A DNA stretch of 64,000 nt from Ampullaceana balthica. Lineage: Eukaryota; Mollusca; Gastropoda; Lymnaeidae. Each line of letters opens with the position of its first letter. Position 1 is the first letter of the stretch. The stretch spans positions 183,854-247,853 of the forward strand of contig CALYLW010000735.1 of assembly GCA_944989445.1 (NCBI GenBank), given 5' to 3'. Both the position numbers and the translations under genes were made by a program. Of the stretch, positions 45,374-57,610 are shown piece by piece. The notes below the pieces were generated by a model. The model saw only the letters and a list, made by a program, of their open reading frames with translations, was not told the DNA's origin and made no database searches.

Positions 45374-47297
45374 AAGGACACAACTCTCAGAGAATCGAGT
45401 GGAGTGGAGGAATCAAGAGTGGAGAGGTCCAGAACTTTGGTCAGTAGTTGACGGGTCAACTTAAACTTTCTGAGATGAGATCGTTTGATAATGACGGGGA
45501 AATGTCAGATACGTTCAAAGCATCAGATTAAATGAGGTATTGAAGACTACGTTTTAGAGAACCCCTCTTGAGAATCATCCAAGAAACTGTAAAAGTAATT
45601 TCATCCACTGAATCATCTTATGGCTAGTGTGTTAAATATGTTTGGTGTTAACTCGTGAAGATATCCTCTCTTTAAATGCTTCTCTTAGTCTGACTGACAA
45701 GTAAAAAAATCCTCATAAGGAAACTGACTCGCAAATACACTCAAGGAGGCACTAGAGATAATGTAGCCTGAATATTCCTCCAACGCTGAAGACCTATATC
45801 AATGACTTTGCTGGAGACGGATGTTATCAATAGACAATGAAAGCGGTTTATGCAAATCCCAGTACCACTATATTTTGAGCAAATAAAACCATAAAAAATG
45901 AGGACATCGCGGTCAAGCAGCTGAGGTCCGCTGACCAACATTCAACATGCCGTACCCCTCTTCAAACACGTCGACACGCCTCGGGTTTCCAAAATCCCGA
46001 AAATTTCCTGAGGGATGTCCCCCCAGACAACCCTTTCACGTTCTAAAAAATATTTGCTTGGTCTTAAGAAGCCGCAGGGGGAAAGGGGCAGGGGGGTGTG
46101 GGAGACATGATCTCCAACCATGAGCAGTATACATCCGACCATCTCCTGTGAAAGAAAAAAAAAGGGACGCAACTCTATTGATCGCTTCTCCGTGTCTGGT
46201 TATTTTTTAGAAGCTTATGCTCATTCATCTATAGACGATCTGGTGAGTTCACCGGACCGGTTTGTCAGCTTGTGTGTTCGTCTTCTACTTGTTTTGTTCC
46301 ATAAATATCTGCTGCTTCCTGTCGTGCTCATTCGAAGGTCAATCACGAGGCCAGAGTGTGAGGATAGATAAGGGGGAAGAACTGAGGATGTCAGGAGGGG
46401 AGGCGATGAAAGATTGAATAACGACTTAATAGTTGATGTCACTTTGTCTCGGGTTAAAAAAACAAAGCGAAAAAAAAATAAAAAAAAAGAAAACAGGTTT
46501 TAATTCTCAATTTCTCGTCTCAAATCAATAGATCGATGGGTAAAGTTAAGCTAAACTCGACGTTAACACATGAGGCTGTGTTGGGGTATGAGGGCGGGAT
46601 CAACAGAGTTGTTGTAGATTCAATCAATTATTGTTTTATATTGTTGGTAATTATAATCATATCACCTGTCACTTTATATAATAATTGTTATAAACGGATT
46701 GAGTCTCGGCATTGTACTGTTTACTCTCCTTAACCCACCGGCTTGTTGCCAGATACTTTAATACAGTGGGGAAGTCGCTAGGAAAAGCAGTGATAACAAA
46801 TCCAAGCTATAAAGACTCATGGTGACTGCAATATGCAAGATATGAGGGGGGAAAAGAGCAAAGCATGATGACAGAAAGATAAACTTGTCACATGTCATCA
46901 CATCATCACTAGGAAAAAAATGAAATAGACAAGGGGATATAATAAGTAAAAGATTAGGGATCTCTGTAAATACGGATACAAGCGATAACTAAACAGCAAC
47001 ATAAATTATGATAGTTATGAAAATTGTTTGCAGAGGCGTAACAATGACTTGGCATCGGGGAAGTTGCCAAGGGTGCCGCGGGCTAATCCTTCAATTTATT
47101 CAAATTTTTAGTATTTTCGTAACTTTTGTATTTTTTTTTAATATCCGTGTGACGAGAAAGATGTGTATCTAGGTTTGGCAAGTTGTCTAGGGGTGTAATA
47201 TTTAAATTATCACCTTCCCGCACATAACGCATGAACTTTAGTGATCCCTTGCAATCGATAATCACAGACCAAAGGGGTGTAAAATGTAACAATAGAT
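45374..47297. other. Apparently single-copy sequence
   Basis: No recognised gene. A CAGAGGCGTAAC at 47031-47042 followed by ttggcatcggggaagttgcc resembles the termini at 1149 and 35511 and may be a fragment of that MITE family. A-rich runs lie at 46455-46495. Confidence 0.4.
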
Positions 47298-48872
47298 TTA
47301 TTTATACAACAGTGGAAACTGGTTCCAAATGATAATAGTGATACAACAAATTAACTGTCCCTTCTTTGGCCTAGCTTTATCATCATTAGGGCTATGCCTT
47401 GTAACCTTATGTTTATGGTGTTGGTACTTAAATGCAATGGGGTCGTTGCGCCCCGCTCCGTGTGGCGGTTTCTTCTGCACGCTCCCCTGGTCAGTGTGTG
47501 CGATGAAGCGTTCCGCTCGGTAGCTCTGCCCTACACAAGGCTTCGTCAGTGCTGACGTGTGTAGTTGGTTCTGCATGTTCCCTCTAGCTGGATCGTTCTC
47601 TTCTTTTGGCTCGGTAGGCTGCTTCACCTATGGTTCCAGGTGACTTCGGTGATCACGGAAGTGTGAATAACCGGCTTCTGTACGTGTAGTGTGTGCACAC
47701 GTACAGGCTTCGACATGTGCAGTGTGCGTTTGTCGGCGTCAGTTTTACGTTAGACGTAATAACCGGTAATTGTTGAGTTGTCCTCCTCAGAGTCCTGTCG
47801 ATAGGTGCAGGGATGAGGTAGGGTGTCGGATACAAGTCACTTGGGACAGCGGTGGGTCCAGCTCTTGGTCCTAAGTATTAACGACACTACTTTCTGGACG
47901 GGACTGCCGTCAGGAGTTCGCAATGTCTCCCGGTACTTGTGGGTGCCCAGAAGCCAGACTAAAAATAGAAAAACATACATGGGTAGTTTCTCCACTTTGC
48001 CTGTTTTAATCTACCCTTCTGGCTGCCGAGCCTTCAGAGCAGGGTGCCAAAAGGGGATCAAAATACATTCATATTAACAAATTATCATCTAATACATTAC
48101 ATAACACGAGACTGAAATTAAGATCTCATTTCTACCACCACGGGTGCAGATCTACCTTGCTGACACCTCGTAAGTGGATTGAGGCACAAAATATAATAAT
48201 GTTATTTATTACACGCAAATATAACTTGGTCCATCTATCTGATGGAGCGCGTGTAATCATATTTAGTTAAGAAATAAATGTGGGACATTCAAATATCGCA
48301 CGTGGCCCCGTGCGGCGATCATGAGTTTAACATACTCCGATAATTTCAACACGGCATTATGCAATGGTTAACATTTAGATAATTACAGGAAGTATATACA
48401 TAAATACGAGGGAAACAAAGCTAGAGCTCAACTTACATGGATTCTGGTCAGTAAAGTAATGTCGGCTCTTCCACTACAAGGATGGAGTCAGATATAGTTG
48501 TATGAATTACGGTCACACTCGCACTACACTCTGCTGACGTCTGGGCGGAAAAGAGACTGATTTCTGGGGTTGCGTCAGCCTGCAGCCTTTATACCTGATG
48601 GGTAATATATTCACCCCTTTTGTGATTGGCTTTTAATTGTCGCAGCGCGGTCAGGCAACCTTGACCTGTCATGTGATCCCGGTGCATACCTGATCAGTTC
48701 AGATCGTCGCATTGTTGATGGTTTCGGATCAGACAATAGTGAGTTCCCCTTTGTTCTACCCAGTTACCGTGCGCAGATGACTTTATCTCCATAAATATCG
48801 TCACAATCCGTTTGTCAAGGGCGCTAAAAATAAATTAGCCAAGGGCGCGGAAAACCAAGTTACGCTTGTAAC
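47298..48872 (-). other. GC-richer island, unrecognised (possible promoter/exons or LTR element)
   Basis: This block stands out from its AT-rich surroundings. On the minus strand it shows a TATA-like CAGGTATAAAGGC (48585-48597), a donor-like atgTAAGTTG near 48430, and a donor-like cagcaaGGTAGATC near 48160. It also has a strong acceptor-like gtttttctatttttAG at 47959 opening a ~40-codon frame to a TGA at 47837-47839, and a ~110-codon ORF at 47298-47627. None of the peptides is recognised. AATAAATAACATT near 48210 and a terminus-like TGTTACAAGCGTAAC at 48871 would instead suit an LTR. The inverted repeat CTGTACGTGT...ACACGTACAG lies at 47678-47706. Confidence 0.3.
48585..48597 (-). promoter_or_regulatory. 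TATA-like core promoter candidate
   Basis: The minus strand reads CAGGTATAAAGGC, followed about 30 bases downstream by a purine/pyrimidine mix (caaccccagaaatcagtctc) that could hold an initiator. It would drive transcription leftward through the GC-richer island. Support is by motif only. Confidence 0.3.
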
Positions 48873-51209
48873 AGATTGTGTGGAAGACAAGGGTTTGTGG
48901 TGAAGAAGTGTTCCTAAAGAATAGCTTGTTTGTAGGGAATTATTCAAGCTGTGCTTCCTTTTATTATTATCAATATTAAATTATGCTTAACCACATTATC
49001 TTGGGCTTTAACTTTCAGAAGCAGGTCAAAAATATTTTGTTTATAAGCCAAACATGTCTATCAGACTGGAATCTTTTCAAAGTTATTAAATTTCAAGGCT
49101 ATGTCTGTTACATGAGATTTAATAATGGCTTACTTTGACGGCCTCAATACATCTATTCAAATTTGAACAAAAGCCATACATATATTTCGTCCCTACATTA
49201 AAAAAATATTCCCGAGAGCCGATAAATTTGAGTAGGATCTGCTTAACGACAATAAAATGCCAGTCTGCGAAACCTATAGCGAGGGTAAAAATGACCTCCC
49301 TCCCGTAGCGCTCAATTTGCATTCCCTGCCATAATGAGATTACCGATAACCACGGCCGGTATAATGGGAGGCAAATACCGGGAGTCTAAGTAAATAATCC
49401 ACGTGTTCAGTAAGCAAACAATCTATTCTCTTGTTTTTTAATGGTAATGTTCAGAATCTGAAGCCAACTAGAAGTCGAGAGGGCGTTCATGTTTTCTAAT
49501 AATCTACACCAATTACACTGATGAAAAACATTCTTTAACAGTTTGTGGTAATAATTACTCATTTAAAATTCAATGTTTTAGTTACACCAAACATTAAACG
49601 ACCACCTTTTCTTTATAAAGTCAGCGCCCCAGTGTTGGTACCACGCCGTAAGTGTGGAACAATTTGATGACGGGAGTCCCCTCTTTTGTTTACCCCTTTG
49701 GCTTCAGTACATTCGGGACTTTACCCCTTCTGGTTAGAGATTTATGTCAGCCCGAAACATGGTAAGTTTTCTGACGCCGCATTTCCTTAGAATGTATAAC
49801 AATGTGGGCCTGAGAATGTGAAACTAAATGATCTACATAAATATAAAATGTTAATGATTTTGTCAGTCAATGATAAAATTGTAACAGTTTTTATGAAAAA
49901 ACTATGTTGTGTTCATATCTTCTAATGTCCGGTGAAGCTATTAACACAAAATAATTTGTGAAAAAAGCGATTTCAATAAACCAGCCATTTTGTCAGAGTT
50001 ATGGTTACTTTGATCACTGGCTCACTTCGAAAGCGTCTCTTAATGTTAGACATTTTAAAACCGATAAAAATATTCATGCAACATGTCTCTTACTACACCT
50101 GTATTAACGAATAAATACGTAATAGAAATCAGTCACCAAACTTTTACACAGCCTACCATTTAATGGAAGCCAGATATTCATTTCCCAATACCATAACCGA
50201 AACCTCTCGTCTGTAATGGATTTCAAATTTGCTCACACCGATTGCGATATTGTAAATAATTGACGACTCACCGGTTCACCAACACCTGTAAATAGTTCTT
50301 TGTCACCTGCCCATCTCGCGCTTTACGGAGAGTAAATAAACTTAAATGTCAAATCAAAGTTGAGCAGTTTACAAGACCTCGGTTTGACTCATGGAGATCC
50401 CGTGCGCAGGGAAGCTGCCACCGACCCCATGGCTGTAAATAGATACTTAATCGAGGCGATGTTTTTCTATAACTTAAATAGCAAGGTGGATAGAGAAAAC
50501 AACTTTCTCCAGGCATGGTAACTGATAGAGTTCACGTTGTTTACATCAATAATAAGAATTGTCAGGAGCCAGAGAGGTACACGATGATGATAGGTCGATG
50601 GCGCAAGGATTTTAGGCGATTCATGACTGGCGGATTTCAAGTGTGTGGGGGTTTTGTGAATGAGGTTTTATAATGTGCTGTTGTATTGGTGTTGGTTCCA
50701 TGTGTGTTTCATGTAGTGACGAGTGTGAGGATTCAAGAAATCATTCGTATTCGTATGTTTGGCGTATGTTGTAAATGTTGCAAAATAATACAAATATATT
50801 TCCCAGGTGTGTAATATGTATCTATCTTTCCGCTTAAACAATACAAAAAGAACAAAGTATAAGATTGTTTTGTTTAGTAAGGAAATTATGCAATCTGATA
50901 AAGCCTTCCATGTTATGGTTGGCAGTAAATCCGATGCACCGCATAACTCATAAAGGTTTTGTTTGAATTTTATATAAAAATTGTTCAATTTTTCCTGTTA
51001 AGATATGACATATCAATAGATGACAACAGCTTTCATTAAGAGTTTTGTTTTATACACATTTCATGATCTCACACCACAGCAATGATCTTCATCGTAACGT
51101 TAAAATTTGACGGACAAGCATTCATCAAAATTACGTGCTGACGAATTTTAAAGTAATAAATGTGTTGAAGACTCGAAATGTTTATCCCCTTCTACAAATT
51201 ATATATATA
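48873..51209. other. Apparently single-copy sequence with regulatory-like motif clusters
   Basis: No transposon or gene is recognised. 49325-49435 holds taatgagatta (homeodomain-like), taaccacgg (Runt-like) and agcaaaca (forkhead-like) motifs close together. 50280-50420 is moderately GC-rich. These are weak hints of conserved non-coding DNA. Confidence 0.35.
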
Positions 51210-51663
51210 CTAGTGTACACCCGTCAAAAATGACGGAAGTTTTCAACTGAAATCTATTTATTTTATAAAAAAATGCACTTTTTTAGGGCGCCCATGGCGC
51301 CGAACTTTTTCAAAAGCCCATTTAACTTGTCCTTGTTTGATAAATACGAAATATTAAACTTTCTGAAACGTACACAAAGTATTTTATAATAGGGGTTGCA
51401 GGGCGCCTACGGCGTCCCGTTTATCATTTTATTTTATAATTAGCCATCATCAAATTCTCTTTTTACATTGTTCCCTTTTCCAAAATTACTATATGAACTA
51501 AATCAATGACGTCATATAATATGTTTTACAGCGTATCTTTAATTTGCACACCTTTTGATGCATTGGTGCAGTAATTTGGTTTTCCCTGCTTTCTAAAATT
51601 AGCAGCGCCAGGACAGACTGACTGACTTGCGTGACAATTGCAAATTATGTAGTTTTACATATA
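51210..51663 (-). mobile_element. Helitron, reverse orientation, with CCGTCA hairpin
   Basis: Reverse-complemented, it ends with the hairpin CCGTCA-tttt-TGACGG, then GTGTACACTAG and T. The interior matches the 40303 Helitron family: a gcaccaatgcatcaaaaggt block, ATGACGTCAT, tgtgtac.tttcagaaagtt, ggcgcc palindromes and ataaatagatttcag. The 5' part (tatatatgtaaaactacata) differs from the 40303 copy, giving a distinct subfamily. Confidence 0.7.
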
Positions 51664-51664
51664 T

Positions 51665-52240
51665 ACTAGTTTGTGCTGCGGCGCCGTGGCGCCTGCGGCG
51701 CCCCCCTTTTTAAGGGCGCCTATGGCACCCACCTTTTTCAAAAGCCCAACTAACTTGTCCATTTATGATAAATACGCAATATTAAAATTTCTTAAATGTA
51801 CACAAAGTATTTTATAATAGTTATTTTTTAAACTTTATTTTTTATTTTAAAAGCCCAAGTAACTTATCCTTGTATGATAAATACGAAATATTCCTGAAAT
51901 GTACACAAAGTATGTATATAATATAGGTTGTGCTGCGGCGCCCACTTTTTTCAAAAGCCCAACAAACTTGTCCTTGTATGATAGATATATAATATTAAAC
52001 TACCTTAAATGCACACAAAGTAATTTTAAAATGAGGTTGTGGGGCGCCTACGGCGCCCACTTTTGTTTTGTTTTGTCAAAAGCCCAAGAAACTTATCCTC
52101 GTATGATAAAAACGAAATATTCCTGAAAATTAAACAAAGTATTTATATAATAATTTTTACAGTGCTAATCACCACACGATTTTTAACTAATTTTAGAAAG
52201 CAGAGCACCAAATTACTGCACCAAAAAATAACTATTTGAG
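51665..52240 (-). mobile_element. Helitron-family element with internal tandem subunits
   Basis: It abuts the previous element head to tail with another ACTAG boundary (51664-51668), next to a GC palindrome gcggcgccgtggcgcc. The interior repeats a ~105-125 bp subunit (ggcgcccacttttttcaaaa, gcccaa.aaacttgtccttg, gtacacaaagtattttata) at least four times, up to about 52145. The family's 5' block attttagaaagcagagcac appears at the right end. Confidence 0.65.
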
Positions 52241-52321
52241 TCAATCAGCACTGCTTTCAACACAAAATTAAAAAAAAGCAGAGTGATGTCCCTTAGCGTT
52301 AGGCATCATACATAATTGAGC

Positions 52322-52322
52322 G

Positions 52323-52359
<37 letters not shown>
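52322..52359. repeat. (AT)n microsatellite
   Basis: A ~38-bp pure AT run abuts the left terminus of the following hAT MITE. Confidence 0.9.
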
Positions 52360-52362
<3 letters not shown>

Positions 52363-53161
52363 GACTGTTAGCGATCAATATAAATTTAATTGTTAACTTT
52401 TGAAAAATTAAGGATTAATTAATCGTTAATTTCGATTAAAGCCAAAAATTTAAATTATGACGTCATAGGTAACACTTATTGAACGTTCTTGTTGAAAATA
52501 TAAATAACACTGGAATGTCTCCTTTATATGTCATCTTTTAACCAACTACGCAAAAAGACAAGTGTGTTGACATTATTTGTAATGACAAGTGATGAGCAGG
52601 TCTAATTGACAATAAAACCAGCCGAGCCGAACAATCGTTCACATAGCTTTAGATTGTCTCAGCTGAAGTTTTGATACTGTAGTGGATGTTTGGTTTTCAG
52701 GTGATATGTAAGCGAAATGTTAGAACCATATTAGCAATGTTCCCATCAAGCAGCGCGGCTTCGCTGATATTTGACCGACGCCACTCAGGAGTTTAGAATC
52801 ACCGCGCAGAAAATTTTGTGAAATATTGCACAAACATGGACGTTGTGCAACTTTGCACACGGACCAACGAAGCTTAGACTTAGAATTAGAGGGAACATTG
52901 CATGGTAGGCAAACGATTTCTCTCAATGGACACCATAACCTTCATCAACATTTTTAACATTCTTGTCAGTCAATAGTTTAACACCAAAATTTTTCATGTA
53001 ATCGTCAGGAAATTAGTTTATATTTATCGGCCGAAATATTTTACTTTTTGACTTCCAGTACATTTATAAGTGGTTGGTCGATTAATCGTTAAAAATTTTT
53101 TTAATCGTTAAACCTTTTTAACGGTTAATCGAGAAATTAATCTTTAATTTCCGCAGCCCTA
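52360..53161. mobile_element. hAT MITE, long copy (802 bp)
   Basis: The ends TAGGACTGTTAGCGATC and (reverse complement) TAGGGCTGCGGAAATTAA are inverted, with repeated ttaatcgttaa motifs just inside both ends. It is the reverse-oriented, longer relative of 59457-59995: ~265 bp near the left end, including ATGACGTCAT at 52457, are missing in the short copy. It contains a nested inverted-repeat block (52733-52911). No clear target duplication because it lies beside an AT microsatellite. Confidence 0.75.
52733..52911. mobile_element. Nested inverted-repeat block with GCAATGTTCCC ends
   Basis: GCAATGTTCCC and GGGAACATTGC bracket ~180 bp that reads through aagcttagacttagaattag. The same block with the same borders is at 59711-59852 inside the other copy, so it entered the ancestor of both. 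Confidence 0.55.
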
Positions 53162-53518
53162 ATATTTACCTATATTAACATTTACCTATAAGTATAATTT
53201 AGATTTTAAGAAAAGCCTGAAAGCTAGATAGGAAGGTATTCAAATTCATTGTTAGGTAGAGATCTTTTTGTACACGGCGCCCTTCTGTGGAAAGGACTAA
53301 GTCTTACGACTACCAACCTAGTACCTGAACAGTCAGCAAAAATACGAACATAAAAGAAATTCCTTTACAACTAAGCATCTGCCGATGCTTCTTTGTGACC
53401 CAATAGTTGAGTGTTTGAGCACTCTAGCTCCGCTGTCCCGGTTGGGAGCCAATTAAATCTGACACTGGTCTTTCCCTCCACATACCTTATTAACCCCGTT
53501 TACCCCAACGCTAAGCAG
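53162..53518. other. Spacer, unrecognised
   Basis: From about 53409 the plus strand is open in phase with the following 48-bp repeats (no ATG in front). Part of it (53430-53515) may be a very diverged extra repeat. Confidence 0.35.
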
Positions 53519-53662
53519 GGGTCTGTTGCCAGTCAATTTATCAGCCCAAAGTACCAGGATGGACAGGGGTCTGCTGACAGCCATGTTATCAGCCCAAAGT
53601 ACCTGGTTGGACGGTGGTCTGTTGGCAACCAAGTTATCAGCCTAAAGTACCAAGGTGGACAG
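53519..53662 (+). repeat. 48-bp repeat, three copies, in-phase open frame
   Basis: ggtctgttgcc.g recurs at 53519, 53567 and 53615. Each unit contains ttatcagcc.aaagtacc. 48 bp equals 16 codons, and the plus-strand frame gives units sharing an SPKY-like core (ISPKYQDGQ, ISPKYLVGR, ISLKYQGGQ). The frame runs from about 53411 to a stop near 53683 and lacks an ATG. Either an exon of a repeat-bearing protein or a plain minisatellite. Confidence 0.6.
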
Positions 53663-53683
53663 CAGCAAGTGAAATATTCATAG

Positions 53684-56600
53684 CAAGATTCCATCGTTTT
53701 CGGCATTTGGTTTTATTAACATTTTAGCCATATTAGAACTTTTAGTACTTCTACTGTAACTATCACCATGAAACATCGGACTTTTGGACTTTTGTCCAAC
53801 ACAAAATATCGATTGCAGCTATTTTATTCTAGATGACCAAACCATTTTAAACATTTTAGTTAATTTTGAAATAAATCTTTTTTCTTAATTTAATGGTGTT
53901 AAAATGGCGTAGACAACTTAGAGCATCTACATGATGGCAGAATTTCGGGCAGGTTTGCCGCCAAAAGACGAATTAATTTCAATTAAATTCAGTTTTAACT
54001 TTAAATAATTTGTATGATGTATGTTCCTTTTGAAAAAAAAATTATATACCCCAGAAACGTAAACGGACATTGCCTGGCATGAATTTCATGTTATCTTTTA
54101 AAGACATTAAAAAAAAATTGAATTGAATCGTGTGTCCTTCTGTTTACACTTCCACAAATCTCTATTGTCTTCCCTTGCATTACTTCAACCAATTTTAGTT
54201 TAATAAAATCTGTGATCTTCTACTTTCCCATTGCTTTCCTCTAGGATATAAATCGCAGCTTAATTTCTTCTTATTTTTATTTAATTCATTGTCTTGTGAA
54301 ATCCATTTACATTTTATAATCAAATCCTTAATAGTTTACTGCAATTTCGTTATCAATGCTAGATTCGACCGCATATCAAAGCTGTAATATGTTCTGTTCA
54401 TTCTTTTGGTAAAAAACTTCCAACAGAGTAACAAAAATTGAAACGTATTCAATTATGAGCGTTTAATATTTCAAAAATTTTCTTTTTAACGCAAAAAGAC
54501 ACTGACAGCTGAAAAAACCCAACTTGTAATCAATTTTTATTACTGTCTCTCATCTGCTATTCGATATTCCAAGCTACGGAACATCGCTTGTAAATACATT
54601 GCAATCATATTATATAAAGTAAAGAAATGGAATTCAATCATGGTATATTCTTTGAAATGACTGCATTAGTTTGGTATAAGCATGTAAAATAGTTTAAAGC
54701 ATGTAAATAATGTATTTTTTTCCATATAACTATTTCATTGGAAAGAATTCAAATTTTGGATGATATTCAAGTACTCCAATAAATCTTGCCCTAAAATGAC
54801 ATATTTGTTTAAAAATGTCTTTTTGGCTCTTAGGTTTGACGAAAGATATGCGATGCGCCCAATGGAGCTTTAAACCTAAATGAATTAATATAAATGTTGG
54901 AAATAAGCGCCTAAAAAAAAGATTTAAAAAAAATATCTTCCAAACTCCAAACACTGTTCAGCATCAGCTCATGTTTTCAAATATCCATCCCTTCGTCTTT
55001 CCTTTTATTTCTTCACTTCCGGCTTGACGCAAGGCCCGGGAGGGAGGGGGAGTACTGCCATTAAGCAAAGGGATTCCAGGGTCTGTGAGGGAGGTAGGGG
55101 GGGTTAGTGCCGTGGTTACTATTGACACCATTTGAAGACACTCCGTGCTGAGAGCGCAGACATACATTTATTTACCTCTCCACTTGATGGTCAATGGGCG
55201 TAGTCCACTATGTGGGAGTCAGACTCAGAATTGGAAATTGGGGCCGTAATAAAGTCTGGCAAGATGTGTATCTTGGAGAGGAATTTACAATGTCCAATTT
55301 CTTTTCACTATGTAGCCATAGAACGATGTATTATTACGATATTATGGAGTTCTGAAACGGACAGGGTAGATGTATGAGTTAGATGTGTGGTTTTATTAGA
55401 TGAGATAGGGTATTTGACGCCAACGCCAAAGTCAAGCGGGGGACTTCGACAATAAGTAAAGACTCCAAAGTCGAAAATAAGTGCCTTAACTTTCAGCATG
55501 ATCTTGATGGCCCAACGTTAAGTCCGTTCAAAATTTTGAGGAGGCTCTCAATGTATACATATATTTTAAAAACCACAATAAGCTCCCATAACATGTTGTT
55601 TTTGTGTGTGTAAATCTTTCATTTTTGTGTTACATGAATGGCTTGATTCGCCACATCATTACATTTATTAATTAATATAAAAAAATAATTACTGGCTTAA
55701 AATAATAAAAGGAGCAGTCCTCCCCATCATCATCATAAAAATATTATGCCCCGCATTTAAAAATTATATCTTTTCACTGAGCCATTTCATAAACCGATGT
55801 TTATTGATTTTTACTAAACATTTTTGAATGTAAAAGGATAGGCCCTTCTAAGATTGATTTTTAAAGCATTATTGAGGGTAAAGAATTTTTTCATTGGTCA
55901 CAGTGATCAATTTTAGAGATTTGGAAAAAGGTTGGAAATATTTGACTGAGAATTGATTACTAGGTAATTCATTGATTTTTCTCAACCTTCTAGCGGTAAT
56001 TATAAGGCTTTGAGTTTGAAATCCGTGTGTTGGCGGAACATGGGATAAGTCAGTAGAGAGATCCTGGCCTGAGGTTTTAGTGATGGTCTAATTAACTTCC
56101 GTTGAAGTACATTACCCAGTAATCATGGATTAAAGTGGTCAGGATTCTACTCTTCCACTTCACACACGCACACATAATGACATAACTCTTAGCCCAAGGT
56201 TTAGTTTTTTTTTCTCAAGAAAGAACCGGAAGTAGATTATTTCTCTAGCGGAGTTTTCTGTTATACTCCAAGAGTGACAGTTGTTTGGTGAAAAATAGAG
56301 GAGAAATAAATTATCTTTCTTTAACATTTGCTAAAACTAAAAAATTGCGTGCCAGTAAAGCTGATACTTTCAAATGTTTAAAAATGATTTTTAAAAATTA
56401 AGCATATAAATTTCATTGGGTAATTGTTATTAGATTAATACTCAAAATGAAGTGATTTTATAAACATATTTTTTTAATTAAGCATTAAATTTATGAAACG
56501 ATATGTTGCTTCAGGGCCTAAATAAGTAACTCTTGTAGCCTCGTCGGATGTATTAAAAATTATCGTGAAATACAGCACAGTATTTCATTGCTACTTCATA

Positions 56601-57172
56601 CCCACTACATGCTTATATTTTGCTGATGAGATCTTAAGTTATTGATCTATGATGAAGTCCGATCATTTTATGAGTAAAAAAAAATTCAAAGGTCAAGAAA
56701 CTTATATCTTATAATAGAATATAGATCGCCAAGATTTTCTCTCTCGATAAAACATGTACATTTTAATTTTTTTTTAAAATATAGAGTAAAAAAAAATCTT
56801 TTAGAAGTAAAATGCAGAGAGTTAGAGTTTCTAAATAAAAGAAAAGACAATTCGTTTCCTAAATAATTGTAAAAACAATAATTAAACACTTGCAGCAAGC
56901 TATGAAAAGACAAGTTACTTTATTAATTAAAAGTTGTGTATTTGGATCACTGCAAACTTCCCTAGAACAAGTAAGGTGTTTTTGATACATCAGTTTCAAA
57001 CAGTGAGCCGTGAATGTTATGATCTTTTTGATACTGATCCACAAAACGGATTATATTTTCGGCGCTTGCCATTACCCTATTCGGCGCTCGCCATTACCCT
57101 ATTAAATTCTCGAATCGAAAAGATGGTTGCTCAATCTTCACCCTTAGCGTGATCCTACTTCCATAGCTATTT
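53684..57172. other. Apparently single-copy AT-rich sequence
   Basis: No gene, RNA or element termini are recognised. A GC-richer patch lies at 54970-55110, with gggagggaggggg-like runs. Confidence 0.4.
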
Positions 57173-57610
57173 TTAAATCATTTATATTAACTCGTGGCTT
57201 CTGCTTGATTGAGTGCTTGCTTTTCACAAAAAAAAACACTTTGGATTAATTTTTAACCTACTTCCGCGTATTCTATCGAGCTGAAATTTAGCAGGTAGAC
57301 TCATGGTGACGATAAAAATGATGTTTCAAAATTTCACATCGATCGAATGTATTGTAATTAAAATAATGAATTTTTAGATCACATCTATGTATCTCCATGT
57401 AGAATTTAAAAGTTTATGCTAGTCTGTCGCGCAGCGCGTATTATATTGAACGCGTGGTGCGTATTATATTGAACGCGGGTGCGTATTATATTGAGCATAC
57501 TTTCATAATATATTCCCGATCTGTAAACGTTTGTGCTAGTCTGTCGCGCGGTGCGTATTATATTAAATATGTAATCAATACCTTAGTTATGTCTCAAATA
57601 TAAAGGATAT
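57173..57610 (+). mobile_element. HINE-like element, intermediate relic
   Basis: It starts aaatcatttatattaactcg and ends tcaaatataaaggatatata with the atagtaaaaaacgttagttt linker. It carries the core (atcgatcgaatgtattgtaa) and four copies of a gcg(t/g)attatattgaa motif near 57435-57565. That motif is family-2-like, whereas the start resembles family 1. It is more diverged than the arrays. Confidence 0.65.

Noticed and set aside
52720..52926. Minus-strand 68-codon ORF as a host gene
   Set aside because: It lies wholly inside the hAT MITE and its nested inverted-repeat block, and the equivalent place in the short copy is not open in the same way.
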